Source: Paenibacillus pedocola (GTDB lineage: Bacteria; Bacillota; Bacilli; Paenibacillales; Paenibacillaceae). From it: 64,000 nt of DNA. Both the position numbers and the translations under genes were made by a program. Shown piece after piece: positions 52,335 to 60,005 of the stretch (the stretch's first letter is position 1; each line of letters begins with the position of its first letter). Where the stretch lies: the NCBI RefSeq assembly GCF_031599675.1, contig NZ_CP134223.1, positions 3,968,001-4,032,000 on the forward strand. The letters run 5' to 3'. The notes under the pieces are model-generated. The model ran no database searches. It had not been told where the DNA came from and was given only the letters and a program-made list of their open reading frames with translations.

Positions 52335-52508
52335 CTAAAATATACCATTTATCCGTCCGGACTGACGCCTGATTAAGTCACATATGAGACATAAGGTTCT
52401 ATCCCCAATCCATCCTTTTCTGGTCCACTTTTCCAGTTCAGCCTTAGGAACAATCATTGAATATTCCTTAATCAGCCCCAAACTCAGATCATGATAGGGG
52501 TATTTCAC
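52335..52508 (-). CDS. Small hypothetical protein
   Basis: From GTG 52508 a 57-residue product, KYPYHDLSLGLIKEYSMIVPKAELEKW..., ends RRQSGRINGIF. The sequence looks like a real helical protein; a longer frame to 52628 crosses the start of the next gene and is less likely. Family not recognised, and the start is uncertain. Confidence 0.4.
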   Translation of the reverse strand: MKYPYHDLSLGLIKEYSMIVPKAELEKWTRKGWIGDRTLCLICDLIRRQSGRINGIF

Positions 52509-52613
52509 CTTGTTATTTCGCTTTTTCCCATGCGGACTGGTACACTCTTTATCAGATATGTACAATGAAACGAAAAAGACAGCAATCCAACGGCATAAGA
52601 AAGGAATTCCGCA

Positions 52614-53567
52614 ATGAATATATCTCAACTGTCCGCAGCACTTGCGCCGCAGAATTTACGCAGCTGTCTGATCAGCCGGGAAGGCCGGCTTATATATGAA
52701 CAATATAGAGAGCCTCACACTGTTACCCAGATTGCCAAAATCAACTCCTGTACCAAAAGCATTCTATCCGCGCTGATCTGCATCGCTATCGGGCAGGGCT
52801 TGCTTCCACAGCCTTCTACTCCCCTGTCGCATTTCTATCCCCAACTTCAGCTGGACACAGATAAGCGTAAGGCAGCAATCACCCTGGAGCAATTGTTAAC
52901 GATGTCCGCAGGGTTCAACTGGACTGAATTTGGCGGACAGAACTCTTTTCCCCGGATGACCCGGTCAGAGAACTGGACGAATTTCGTGCTGCAGCAGAAG
53001 CTGTCGCATAATCCAGGGGAGCATATGGAATACAACTCCGGTGTCTCACAGCTGCTGTCGGCTATTCTGGTACAAGGAACAGAGATACCCACTGCCCGGT
53101 TTGCTGAGTTGCACCTGTTCGGGCCACTTGGAATTGAGCAGTATGAGTGGGAGCAGGATCCGCAAGGGATTCATACCGGAGGATTCGGGCTTCGCCTGCG
53201 GCCATCCGATCTGCTGATGTTTGGGCAGCTCTACTTGCAGCAAGGGAATTGGGCGGAGCGGCAGCTGATTCCTTCAGAGCTGATCACCCGCTCCACGCAA
53301 ACCGCCATACAGGCGGAAGCTCCCCGGCGCGGCGGCTACGGCTGGCATTGGTGGACAGACAGCTATGCTATTGCAGCAGGCGGTACAACAGGATCTGAAT
53401 TGCACTATTATTACGCCAGAGGGTATGGTGGGCAATTTGTTTATGTACTTCCTGCGCTTGAGACAGTTGTTGTTCTAACACAAGATCACCAGGGCAAGCA
53501 GAAGAAACCTCCTGTAGATGTGTTCCGCGAATGGATCGCTCCGCTGCTCAGTGAAGGATCCCTCTGA
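52614..53567 (+). CDS. Serine hydrolase of the beta-lactamase/penicillin-binding fold
   Basis: A 317-residue cytoplasmic-looking class C beta-lactamase-family enzyme (no signal peptide). SxxK motif SCTKSIL (about residues 45-51, catalytic Ser45 and Lys48), YxN motif EYNSGVSQLL (about 142-151), and a C-terminal GGTTGSE/GYGG region in place of KTG. Members are esterases, amidases or peptidases rather than true lactamases. AAGGAATTCCGCA precedes ATG 52614. Followed by an imperfect hairpin. Confidence 0.85.
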   Translation: MNISQLSAALAPQNLRSCLISREGRLIYEQYREPHTVTQIAKINSCTKSILSALICIAIGQGLLPQPSTPLSHFYPQLQLDTDKRKAAITLEQLLTMSAGFNWTEFGGQNSFPRMTRSENWTNFVLQQKLSHNPGEHMEYNSGVSQLLSAILVQGTEIPTARFAELHLFGPLGIEQYEWEQDPQGIHTGGFGLRLRPSDLLMFGQLYLQQGNWAERQLIPSELITRSTQTAIQAEAPRRGGYGWHWWTDSYAIAAGGTTGSELHYYYARGYGGQFVYVLPALETVVVLTQDHQGKQKKPPVDVFREWIAPLLSEGSL

Positions 53568-53609
53568 GAAAGACCCTCACCTATAAAATTCAGCCGGAAA
53601 ATGCATAAA

Positions 53610-53643
53610 TCCCCGTCTACCTTATAAACCTAGGTAACGGGGA
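53610..53643 (+). terminator. Hairpin after the serine hydrolase gene
   Basis: TCCCCGT-C-TACCT / AGGTA-ACGGGGA, 12 bp with one bulge. No T run follows, so termination is uncertain. Confidence 0.5.
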
Positions 53644-53644
53644 C

Positions 53645-53704
53645 TTATGTGTCCAATCCAATATTCAATTCAATCATTTCCTCCAGCAACAATCCATATC
53701 CCTG
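53645..53704 (-). pseudogene. Remnant of a Fra/DUF1801-like gene
   Basis: Reading leftwards, a short frame YGLLLEEMIELNIGLDT ending in TAA at 53647-53645 resembles the C-terminus of the Fra protein at 16745 ([12 protein letters not shown]). No start or N-terminal half is present. Confidence 0.4.
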
Positions 53705-54268
53705 ACATGGTAATTGTTAATTCATATTCGGTATTTCCCGTTCGCTCCGTAATCGGAGTATTGCTCCATGTCCTGCATATGGGATGAGTTCCCCGCGTAC
53801 ACGATTACACGAAAAACGTTTTCACGGACGTTTTCCCTACTGTGTCAACCGCAGTTGTACGCTTCGCTAACCTGCTTCAACGGAATCACGCTCCTTCGAC
53901 TGCAAGATGTGTCTTGCCTGAAAAGCTTGTTCCTTGTTCATGGTTTCTTTGGGAATCTCTCCTTCCTTCAATTAATCACCTGCAAGTAAGCTTCTAAAAA
54001 ACATGTGTTGCAGCTACTTGTTGGTGATGACACTATCTTAGCGCATAACCGCTGGATTTTAAACATTCATAATTTTTCATATTTTGTCGTATTTCCTGGA
54101 AAAGCCTATTCCCGGAGATATGGCCGCCATAGCCTAAGAATTGCTCCTTTTTTTGTGGTTTTACGTGCAATTTACAATGTAAAAAAATATTAAGCCGCAA
54201 ATGGTGCTCCACTTTTATTTTCAGCTTTAACACGGTTATGTCAGCTAAAATTTTATGTTGCATGAATC
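53705..54268. other. Non-coding stretch of about 560 bp, possible mobile-element relic
   Basis: No convincing gene. The left half (53735-53990) is GC-richer, with ACACG repeats, two GACGTTTTC-like repeats and, on the minus strand, a 24-codon frame (53867-53941, MNKEQAFQARHILQSKERDS...) ended by a stop. This composition differs from its surroundings and may be the relic of a mobile element, which I could not identify. The right half is AT-rich and contains GGCGGCC and TTTTTTT tracts only. Confidence 0.35.
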
Positions 54269-55030
54269 CTATTCCCCCGGAGCTGTATTCAGCTTCTTAC
54301 GTCTCCGCAAATTGTAAACCAGGTAAATGCCATACACCAGATATAAGAGGTTTAATATAATAACGGCCAGGAGTTCTTTGTCCGAATTCTCCTTTGTCAT
54401 AAACGCTAAGGCATCATACACAAAATGAAAAGCAATCAGCGGAATAATATTGCCCGTTGTTTCAATCAGCAGGGCGAGAATACAGCCGAGCAGCAGCGCA
54501 TTGATAACCTGCATCAGAACATGTGCAAGGTCGTTTCCGTTTAAAGCATTAGACATATGTAAGATTCCAAAGAAGATCGACGAAAACACGATGTAGAATA
54601 CGGAGCCTTTGAACTTTAGCTTGTCTCTGATAATACCTCTGAATACCGATTCCTCCGTAAAACCAACCAGCAGAGTGAACACCAGGTAGAACAATACCTC
54701 AGCTGTGGTCAGCTTCACGTTTATACCGCCTATAAACGGCTGAACCAAGGCAATGATCAGCAGGGGGAGATAGTAGAGTGCATCTTTGGAAGAGGCTCCC
54801 TCCAGCGGCTTGAACCCGAACTGTGCTAAGCTCCTGCTGCCTCTGGTCATGTATACGGTAACGATCACAGCCATGACTAGAAAGGCTCCGGCCTGGGCAA
54901 CCAATATCCCGTTGTCACTTAATTCCATAATGCTTGCGGCTGCCGAAGCTATGGAAATCAATAACGTCAGCAGGATACCAAGCATAAGCGAGAATATAAC
55001 GGGATGACTCTTTTTACGGGTGTTTGTCAT
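54269..55030 (-). CDS. CPBP intramembrane metalloprotease (CAAX/Abi type)
   Basis: A 253-residue membrane protein with about eight hydrophobic segments. The CPBP motifs are present: EESVFRGIIRDKLKFKG (Glu-Glu and Arg, about residues 134-150), FGILHMSNALNG (His about 168), and FHFVYDALAF (His about 216). This family includes CAAX prenyl protease homologues and bacteriocin self-immunity proteins. The C-terminal tail is basic. Shares a base with the upstream unknown gene, so the two are coupled. Confidence 0.88.
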   Translation of the reverse strand: MTNTRKKSHPVIFSLMLGILLTLLISIASAAASIMELSDNGILVAQAGAFLVMAVIVTVYMTRGSRSLAQFGFKPLEGASSKDALYYLPLLIIALVQPFIGGINVKLTTAEVLFYLVFTLLVGFTEESVFRGIIRDKLKFKGSVFYIVFSSIFFGILHMSNALNGNDLAHVLMQVINALLLGCILALLIETTGNIIPLIAFHFVYDALAFMTKENSDKELLAVIILNLLYLVYGIYLVYNLRRRKKLNTAPGE

Positions 55031-55581
55031 TACTTCTCTCCTTTAATTCTACTTATTTGCAGAGGTTCATCGTCCCAGACCTGCACTTCAATATACCTTT
55101 CCGGACCCTTTGTACCCTCTTTGTTCCAGACCTGAGGCAGACCATATTTATGTATAAGCTGTACCATTTCTTTATATGTATAAATATTTCCGCGATACTC
55201 CTTGCCGTCGTCTACCTTCGGGCTGAAGGTCGGAAATAAATCTCCATACGAGAAGGATAAAGTATCGGTGTTAAAACTGGAGATATGGATTTTCACTGCT
55301 GCGCCTTCCTCATACCAGCTATTCAGCCATTCACATTCGCCGACTACCATATAATGCGGGACTTTTCTGACCGGCTGCCCTCCTTTGGCAATGAACATCG
55401 CTCTGGCCAGCTGCTCCAGCTCGTATCTTCTTTTCATATATCCTGCAGCTCTGCGCCCCGCCATAACATCCTTATTGTGTTTAATCGAGTCAAGAACTTC
55501 TGCGGCCTCATCCGCCGGCAGATCTGACAGATTTCGAAAAGGTCCGATTGCCTTCTCATAGTAATGATATAAATAATCCAA
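55030..55581 (-). CDS. Conserved hypothetical protein upstream of CPBP protease
   Basis: About 183 residues, soluble. The N-terminus DYLYHYYEKAIGPFRNLSDLPADEAAEVLDSIK is helical; a repeated Tyr/Trp-rich second half includes PHYMVVGECEWLNSWYEEGAAVKIHISSFNTDTLSFSYGDLFPTF and ends YIEVQVWDDEPLQIS. I have seen this pattern annotated only as hypothetical. TTG 55581 has AAGGTGG eight bases upstream; GTG 55593 is the alternative. Stop overlaps the CPBP start. Confidence 0.72.
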   Translation of the reverse strand: MDYLYHYYEKAIGPFRNLSDLPADEAAEVLDSIKHNKDVMAGRRAAGYMKRRYELEQLARAMFIAKGGQPVRKVPHYMVVGECEWLNSWYEEGAAVKIHISSFNTDTLSFSYGDLFPTFSPKVDDGKEYRGNIYTYKEMVQLIHKYGLPQVWNKEGTKGPERYIEVQVWDDEPLQISRIKGEK

Positions 55582-55627
55582 TTGGAATACCACCTTTCTA
55601 TAAAGGTTCTATCTCTACCATGCCTGT

Positions 55628-55651
55628 AAAAAACTCAGCCTAAGGCTGAGT
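55628..55651 (-). terminator. Terminator overlapping the end of the stalk-domain gene
   Basis: ACTCAGCCT-A-AGGCTGAGT, followed by TTTTTT on the minus strand. The TAG stop (55642-55640) lies inside the stem. Confidence 0.8.
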
Positions 55652-56764
55652 CTTGGAAAGATCATATTCGTAGATCCGGCCGTCGCGGACTGCCTGGTTC
55701 TTGAACAACAGCAGATTGCCTTTGCGTTCAACAAATTCAAGCTGATCCCCATAGAAAGGAATATCATTCGTTTCAGCATAAAGTTGCTGGTCTGCATCCA
55801 GTAATGCTTTGTACAACAATGTTTTGGCGCCAGTCTTGCGGTCGATCAGGGTAAGCAGGCCTTTTTGATTAGGACGAATCAGCAGGAAATCCTCATCCAT
55901 TCCTTCAATCAGATACTTATCGTCTACACCGCCAAGCTTGGTTAAATCCATCGTCTCTGCTACTTTGCCTGTCCCATCTTCGATTATCCGCAGAGTCTTG
56001 CCATCCGTCAGAATCAGTTTGTTTCCATACATGTTCACATTATCTCCGAACCGGATCCAGTACCCCACGCTTGCCTGCCGGATCACCATACCGTCCTTAA
56101 TAATCAGCGTATACCATTTATTGTTGATATGCGGCTCTCCGTAAATATCTGATATGGTCAGATATATTAAGCCTCCGGCTGTCTTTTGAAAATCGAAAGT
56201 AACCATGTCATATAGCTCTGAGCCCAGATTGGCAATCAGCCGGGGCCGACCCGCGGGAGTAGAAGCATATAGCTTCCCTGTTTGTTTATCAACCGTATAG
56301 TTCACACCCGCATAGGAAGCATTGGTACTGGCGAAGGTCTGAATACCTTTAGCGGTATAAACTGCACTTTTGGCATTCCAGCTTACCGATTCGCCTCCCA
56401 GAGCATAGACCATAAACCGGGCAGGAAGATATAATTCATCCTTGTATACAAAAGGCGTTCCGCCCAGTTGTACAGTTTTCTCGTCCAGCTTCCCCGTCTT
56501 GCTGCCTACTGTGATCACTACCGACTTCTCCCATCCGGTATAAGTAGCCTGACGGTGGGACTTATTCCAGGTAACCTGCAGGCCAGCCGATTCCAAAAAA
56601 GTAGCCCGGGCATAAACAGTACCATCCTTTAGCAGTGCTGGTCCGGTAGCATACCCCCCATTTTCCAATGTATAGCTGAAATAAGCGTTCGAAGCAGCAG
56701 ACGAGACCGAAGCAAAAATCAGTGAAAAGGCCAGCAAAGGTAAAACAAGCCATATTTTTCGCAT
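55640..56764 (-). CDS. Secreted protein with copper amine oxidase N-terminal (stalk) domain
   Basis: A 374-residue exported protein. Signal peptide ends about residue 24 (VSSAAS). Residues 30-145 are the Cu_amine_oxidN1 stalk domain typical of Paenibacillus surface proteins (VYARATFLESAGLQVTWNKSHRQATYTGWEKSVVITVGSKTG, then VQLGGTPFVYKDELYLPARFMVYALGG). The remainder is a beta-rich region (GKVAETMDLTKLGGVDDKYLIEGMDEDFLLIRPNQ) resembling a propeller blade. No catalytic motif; probably cell-wall or sensing-related. GGAAGGGG precedes ATG 56764. Confidence 0.8.
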   Translation of the reverse strand: MRKIWLVLPLLAFSLIFASVSSAASNAYFSYTLENGGYATGPALLKDGTVYARATFLESAGLQVTWNKSHRQATYTGWEKSVVITVGSKTGKLDEKTVQLGGTPFVYKDELYLPARFMVYALGGESVSWNAKSAVYTAKGIQTFASTNASYAGVNYTVDKQTGKLYASTPAGRPRLIANLGSELYDMVTFDFQKTAGGLIYLTISDIYGEPHINNKWYTLIIKDGMVIRQASVGYWIRFGDNVNMYGNKLILTDGKTLRIIEDGTGKVAETMDLTKLGGVDDKYLIEGMDEDFLLIRPNQKGLLTLIDRKTGAKTLLYKALLDADQQLYAETNDIPFYGDQLEFVERKGNLLLFKNQAVRDGRIYEYDLSKTQP

Positions 56765-56925
56765 GAACGATCAACCCCTTCCTCTTATTTCCTGTTTTCA
56801 TACATTTATTGGACTCAAAAAATAGAAAAAAGTTGCAGTCCCATTATTTAACATTCGGGGGTATTAAGACTTAGTCCGATTGAACTATCTTACCATAACT
56901 TCCAGTGGGAATACCTTGACTGACA

Positions 56926-56982
56926 TGATATAATCGCTAATGGCTTTACCACGAAATTAAAACCCATTAATATTATGGGTTT
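56926..56982 (+). promoter_or_regulatory. Extended -10 promoter and leader hairpin for the 57001 gene
   Basis: TGATATAAT (56926-56934) is an extended -10. A perfect 8-bp hairpin AAACCCAT / ATGGGTTT (56960-56967 / 56975-56982) ends five bases before the Shine-Dalgarno GGAGG, so it could affect initiation. Confidence 0.5.
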
Positions 56983-57000
56983 GTAGGAGGATCTATCACC

Positions 57001-57354
57001 ATGGACAGTCACATCAGAATTGTGAAAGTATCCGCGGCTATTGAAAAAGATGAATTTGACGTCAAGGTAAGTCATTGGAGACTGCTGCTGGAGACGAACC
57101 GCTATTACGAGATTAAAGGTGAGGATGGCCCGGTAAAGCGAATTTATAAAGAGAAGCTCAATACCGTGGTGGATGAATCCAAGTCATATACGGCTGGCCA
57201 GCTCTCCTGTTCAGCCTTTTGTATTGAAGACCGGATCAATGAGATGCAGATCGAGATTCTCCACAAGCTGCAGCTAAAAATCAACGATTATATGAACCAG
57301 CTTCATTTAAATCAAAAAGCGATCGAACGCCAAACGATCGTTCAAAAATCGTGA
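57001..57354 (+). CDS. Conserved hypothetical protein
   Basis: A 117-residue soluble protein with no signal or membrane segment. An N-terminal beta-like stretch (HIRIVKVSAAIEKDEFDVKVSHWRLLLETNRYYEIK) is followed by a C-terminal helical region (INEMQIEILHKLQLKINDYMNQLHLNQKAIE), possibly a short coiled coil. Family not recognised. Strong GTAGGAGGATC leads into ATG 57001. Followed by a bidirectional-looking terminator. Confidence 0.7.
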   Translation: MDSHIRIVKVSAAIEKDEFDVKVSHWRLLLETNRYYEIKGEDGPVKRIYKEKLNTVVDESKSYTAGQLSCSAFCIEDRINEMQIEILHKLQLKINDYMNQLHLNQKAIERQTIVQKS

Positions 57355-57391
57355 CTGTCCGGAATACCTATTCACGAATCTGATTGACAGC

Positions 57392-57444
57392 ACAAAGAGC
57401 CGCGATTTGCAGACCCTAAATTCTGCAGATTCCCGGCTCTTTGT
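57392..57444. terminator. Bidirectional terminator after the 57001 gene
   Basis: ACAAAGAGCCG / CGGCTCTTTGT with an inner TGCAGA/TCTGCA pair. Serves both the gene at left and the leftward gene at right. Confidence 0.8.
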
Positions 57445-57457
57445 ATTAGCGGGCTGC

Positions 57458-57679
57458 TTATAGCAGTCCCGCGTTCTTCACAGCATGTTCCCAGCTTGGA
57501 AAATAATACAGTGCGCTCCGCATTAATTCCGGATCCTGCTGCTTAACCTGCTTCTTATTGACCGTTCCCCCACCCGATTGGAGCTGCTTGATCCGGTTAA
57601 TGACCTCATCTGATCCCATTGTAATATCCAGCTTTGCCACTCCCTTCTTTATCATTCTTCCATATTTTTCACCATGCAT
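57458..57679 (-). CDS. Small protein with homing-endonuclease-associated-like repeat
   Basis: A 73-residue basic protein. The C-terminus, VKQQDPELMRSALYYFPSWEHAVKNAGLL, fits the DP.L..A..YF.SWE.A...AG motif of HNH-associated DNA-binding repeats. Otherwise unrecognised. The start is uncertain: ATG 57679 and ATG 57655 both lack a good Shine-Dalgarno. Confidence 0.55.
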   Translation of the reverse strand: MHGEKYGRMIKKGVAKLDITMGSDEVINRIKQLQSGGGTVNKKQVKQQDPELMRSALYYFPSWEHAVKNAGLL

Positions 57680-57919
57680 TCAATTTATATACTTAAGCAG
57701 AATGAAAAAGGCACAAAAACCTGCGCCTGAACAATTCCATCACCAGCAGCAGTCTGCCTCTTCGTGAATATCCGGCATTCTAATCCCACGCTTAAAGTTA
57801 TTGAGATAAGTTTAGCATTATAGTACAGCAGGATTATGTCGGTTTTTGGAGAATATTAACAGAGATTAATAAAGCAACAATACATCCACATCAGTATGTG
57901 GAACTCAGGAGGGAATAAA
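57680..57919. other. Intergenic region, no gene
   Basis: About 240 bp of upstream sequence before the bPH gene. AT-rich to the right; no site recognised with confidence. Confidence 0.35.
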
Positions 57920-58348
57920 ATGGCTAACTTGTTCGGCGGTTTACTTGGCAATTATTCGGAGGTGACCCTTCCGGAGCTGAAGAACCAGTATGGGGCATAT
58001 CTAATGCCTGAAGAACAAATCCGTTCAGGCTTCAAACTGATCCGCGATGCTTTTATTATTACGGATGAACGTTTAATTCTGATTGATCATCAAGGTGTCA
58101 CCGGCAAGAAAACGCGCGTGGCGTCAATCCACCTCAGCTCTATATTTGAAGTCACTATGGAGACTGGCGGCACCGGTTTTGATGATTGTGAAATCAATCT
58201 GCATTATATTACCTCCCCGTATCATAAAACGAATAATCTGCAGACGGCCGTCTATAAATTTGAATTTTCCAAAAAATTCAATGTACAGCCTTTGTACACC
58301 GCACTCATCAGCATCGCGCATGAGAACCACAAACGCCTGAACGGTTGA
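57920..58348 (+). CDS. Bacterial PH-domain protein (bPH_1 type)
   Basis: A 142-residue single-domain protein. Family features: ANLFGGLLGNYSEVTLPELKNQYGAYLMPEEQIRSGFKLIRDAFIITDERLILIDHQGVTGKKTRV, then a middle strand block and the C-terminal helix VQPLYTALISIAHENH. This bPH_1/DUF1696 family is common in Bacillales and forms soluble beta-barrel domains of unknown ligand. ATG 57920 with GGAGGGAAT is preferred to an upstream ATG at 57896. Followed by a clear terminator. Confidence 0.85.
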   Translation: MANLFGGLLGNYSEVTLPELKNQYGAYLMPEEQIRSGFKLIRDAFIITDERLILIDHQGVTGKKTRVASIHLSSIFEVTMETGGTGFDDCEINLHYITSPYHKTNNLQTAVYKFEFSKKFNVQPLYTALISIAHENHKRLNG

Positions 58349-58370
58349 TTAAAATGGTTTCACTATGCTG

Positions 58371-58406
58371 CAAAGTCCCCTGTGTTTCCGGCAGGGGACT
58401 TTGTGT
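58371..58406 (+). terminator. Terminator of the bPH gene
   Basis: A perfect 12-bp stem, CAAAGTCCCCTG / CAGGGGACTTTG, followed by TGTTT. Confidence 0.8.
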
Positions 58407-58438
58407 TTATACTGTACATTCTCTTGTGCAATGAACTC

Positions 58439-59278
58439 TTACTTCTTCTCCAGTGCGAATTTCAGCAGGCGGCTGAGCGCAGCCGGCAGGACACTGACAT
58501 GGCTTTCCTCCGGAAACTTGGCCCGGTTGACCTGCAGTCCCTGCTCCGATAGCGGCTCTAGCAGCAACGCCAGCTTCTCTGCATCCTGAACCATGTGGTC
58601 TAGCTCTTCAGCACCGATGGTAATAAGCAGCTTCCGCTGCAGTTGCCGCTGAGGGTAGTCTGCGGAGAAACGTTCCTGCTCAGCCAATACGGAGTAGTCC
58701 CCCCACCAGACCGAGGGGCTGCCTGCTGCATAGTGCGTAAACAGCTCTGGTCTGGTAAATAACGCATGCAGAACGAACAGCCCGCCTAAGGAATGGCCGA
58801 ACAAGGCCTGACGGCTGACGTCTACCGGAAATAGACTTGAGATCATCGGCATGATCTCATCCTGCAGGACATCCAGGAAGCTGTCCGCCCCGCCATGCTC
58901 AGGCCAGTTACTGCCATCCGGACGTTTCGGCAGGGTCTGCTCGAGCACCGGTATAGTGAAATCATAACAGCGTCTTGTCATGTCAAAGGGCTCATCTGAC
59001 GGGTAGCCGATGGCGACAATGACCACCGGATCAAAGCCGTGCGGCTTACGTGTCTGCAGCCGGGCAGCTTCAGCGAGGGTGTGAAATACGGCGTTGCCAT
59101 CCAGGGCATAGATAACCGGATACCCTTCCGGCGGGGCTTCGCCGGAAGGGTGCGAGAGCAAAATCCGGTACTCCAGCTTACGCTCACCCGCAGTTATTAC
59201 ATATTCTTCACAGCCCTGATGCAGAATCGGTTCTCTGCTTCCGGTATCGTTTATATTCAGCGCTTCTATCCGGTCCAT
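58439..59278 (-). CDS. Siderophore esterase-like alpha/beta hydrolase (BesA/IroE/Fes family)
   Basis: A 279-residue esterase-D/Fes-type hydrolase that in relatives cleaves trilactone siderophores (bacillibactin, enterobactin) after uptake to release iron. Nucleophile elbow LFGHSLGGLFVLHAL (Ser about residue 163), acid region ITIGAEELDH, catalytic His in FPEESHVSVLPAALSRLL (about 265). The N-terminus YRILLSHPSGEAPPEGYPVIYALDGNAVF is typical. ATG 59278 has GGAGGAG six bases upstream. A near-perfect Fur box 40 bp upstream supports an iron-scavenging role. Confidence 0.88.
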   Translation of the reverse strand: MDRIEALNINDTGSREPILHQGCEEYVITAGERKLEYRILLSHPSGEAPPEGYPVIYALDGNAVFHTLAEAARLQTRKPHGFDPVVIVAIGYPSDEPFDMTRRCYDFTIPVLEQTLPKRPDGSNWPEHGGADSFLDVLQDEIMPMISSLFPVDVSRQALFGHSLGGLFVLHALFTRPELFTHYAAGSPSVWWGDYSVLAEQERFSADYPQRQLQRKLLITIGAEELDHMVQDAEKLALLLEPLSEQGLQVNRAKFPEESHVSVLPAALSRLLKFALEKK

Positions 59279-59318
59279 TGAAGTCTCCTCCATATCCGCT
59301 AACTGTTTTCGAACTATT

Positions 59319-59337
59319 GATAATGATAATCATTGTC
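59319..59337 (-). promoter_or_regulatory. Fur box over the siderophore esterase promoter
   Basis: GATAATGATAATCATTGTC matches the 19-bp Fur consensus (GATAATGATAATCATTATC) at 18 of 19 positions. It overlaps the predicted -10 region (TTGAAA, 17 bp, TATCAT on the minus strand). Confidence 0.9.
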
Positions 59338-59351
59338 TATAATATTTTCAA

Positions 59352-59381
59352 TAAAAAAAAAGAACGCCCGGCAGCGTCCTT
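59352..59381 (-). terminator. Terminator of the 59424 lipoprotein gene
   Basis: GGACGC-TGCCGG-GCGTTC on the minus strand followed by nine T residues. Confidence 0.8.
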
Positions 59382-59423
59382 GTACTTGTAGATTAGCTGA
59401 TTCATCCTTCTTCAATAGCACAT

Positions 59424-59981
59424 CTATAGCCTCTGGCTGACTGACCCTGCGTCAGTTCTGAGCACAAAATAATATTCCTGCTTCTCCCCGCCACCCTGCT
59501 TCGTGAGCTTGAATCCGCGAATGGTGGCACCGGGCTCATAGTCCTTGGTATTTGAGCTTAAAAAAGCTGCCATATTCTCTTTAAGTACAAAAGAACCTGA
59601 TCCGCTGCTAAATTCCATGACTATCGGCTTGTCTTCCGGCATTCTGTATTTATAGCCGCCGTTTTCACTCAGCAGCACATCACTCAGTTCATATACGGCA
59701 GGAGCCCCCTTCTCCAGCTGAATTTGAACAGACTCACCTAATTTCACATAAGGGATGCTGACTTTTGAATCTTCAAGAATAGCTCTGAACGGGGCTTCCC
59801 CGGATGTATTTGCAGTATGCCCTTCGGTTATGATTTGGATCATTGCCGGGATATTACTGCCGCCTGCTGTTACCGTGATCGAAGAAGATGCCGGTTCATC
59901 CTTATGATTCGAGAAGCTGCAGGCAGTTAAAGCACAAAGTATCAGCACACTCAACAGCCAAAGAAGTGGAATCCTGGGCAT
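59424..59981 (-). CDS. Predicted lipoprotein of unknown function
   Basis: A 185-residue lipoprotein: signal peptide with lipobox ALTAC (Cys about residue 21). It has a beta-sandwich-like domain with SITVTAGGSNIPAMIQIITEGHTANTSGEAPF, VQIQLEKGAPAVYELSDVLLSENGGYKYRMP and IVMEFSSGSGSFVLKENMAAFLSSN. No family recognised. GGAGGAGGG precedes ATG 59981. Stands between the GNAT gene (24 bp) and the terminator, so it is probably part of the MBL-GNAT-lipoprotein unit. Confidence 0.72.
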   Translation of the reverse strand: MPRIPLLWLLSVLILCALTACSFSNHKDEPASSSITVTAGGSNIPAMIQIITEGHTANTSGEAPFRAILEDSKVSIPYVKLGESVQIQLEKGAPAVYELSDVLLSENGGYKYRMPEDKPIVMEFSSGSGSFVLKENMAAFLSSNTKDYEPGATIRGFKLTKQGGGEKQEYYFVLRTDAGSVSQRL

Positions 59982-60005
59982 ATACTAACCCTCCTCCCCG
60001 CATTT

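Noticed and set aside
53735..53990. Possible group II intron or reverse-transcriptase start
   Set aside because: The short frame and GTGTACGCGGGGAAC sequence prompted the idea, but no domain V, no RT motifs and no intron ends could be found.
54005..54193. Rightward 62-codon frame in the AT-rich gap
   Set aside because: No ribosome binding site, low-complexity hydrophobic content, overlapped by another chance frame on the opposite strand.
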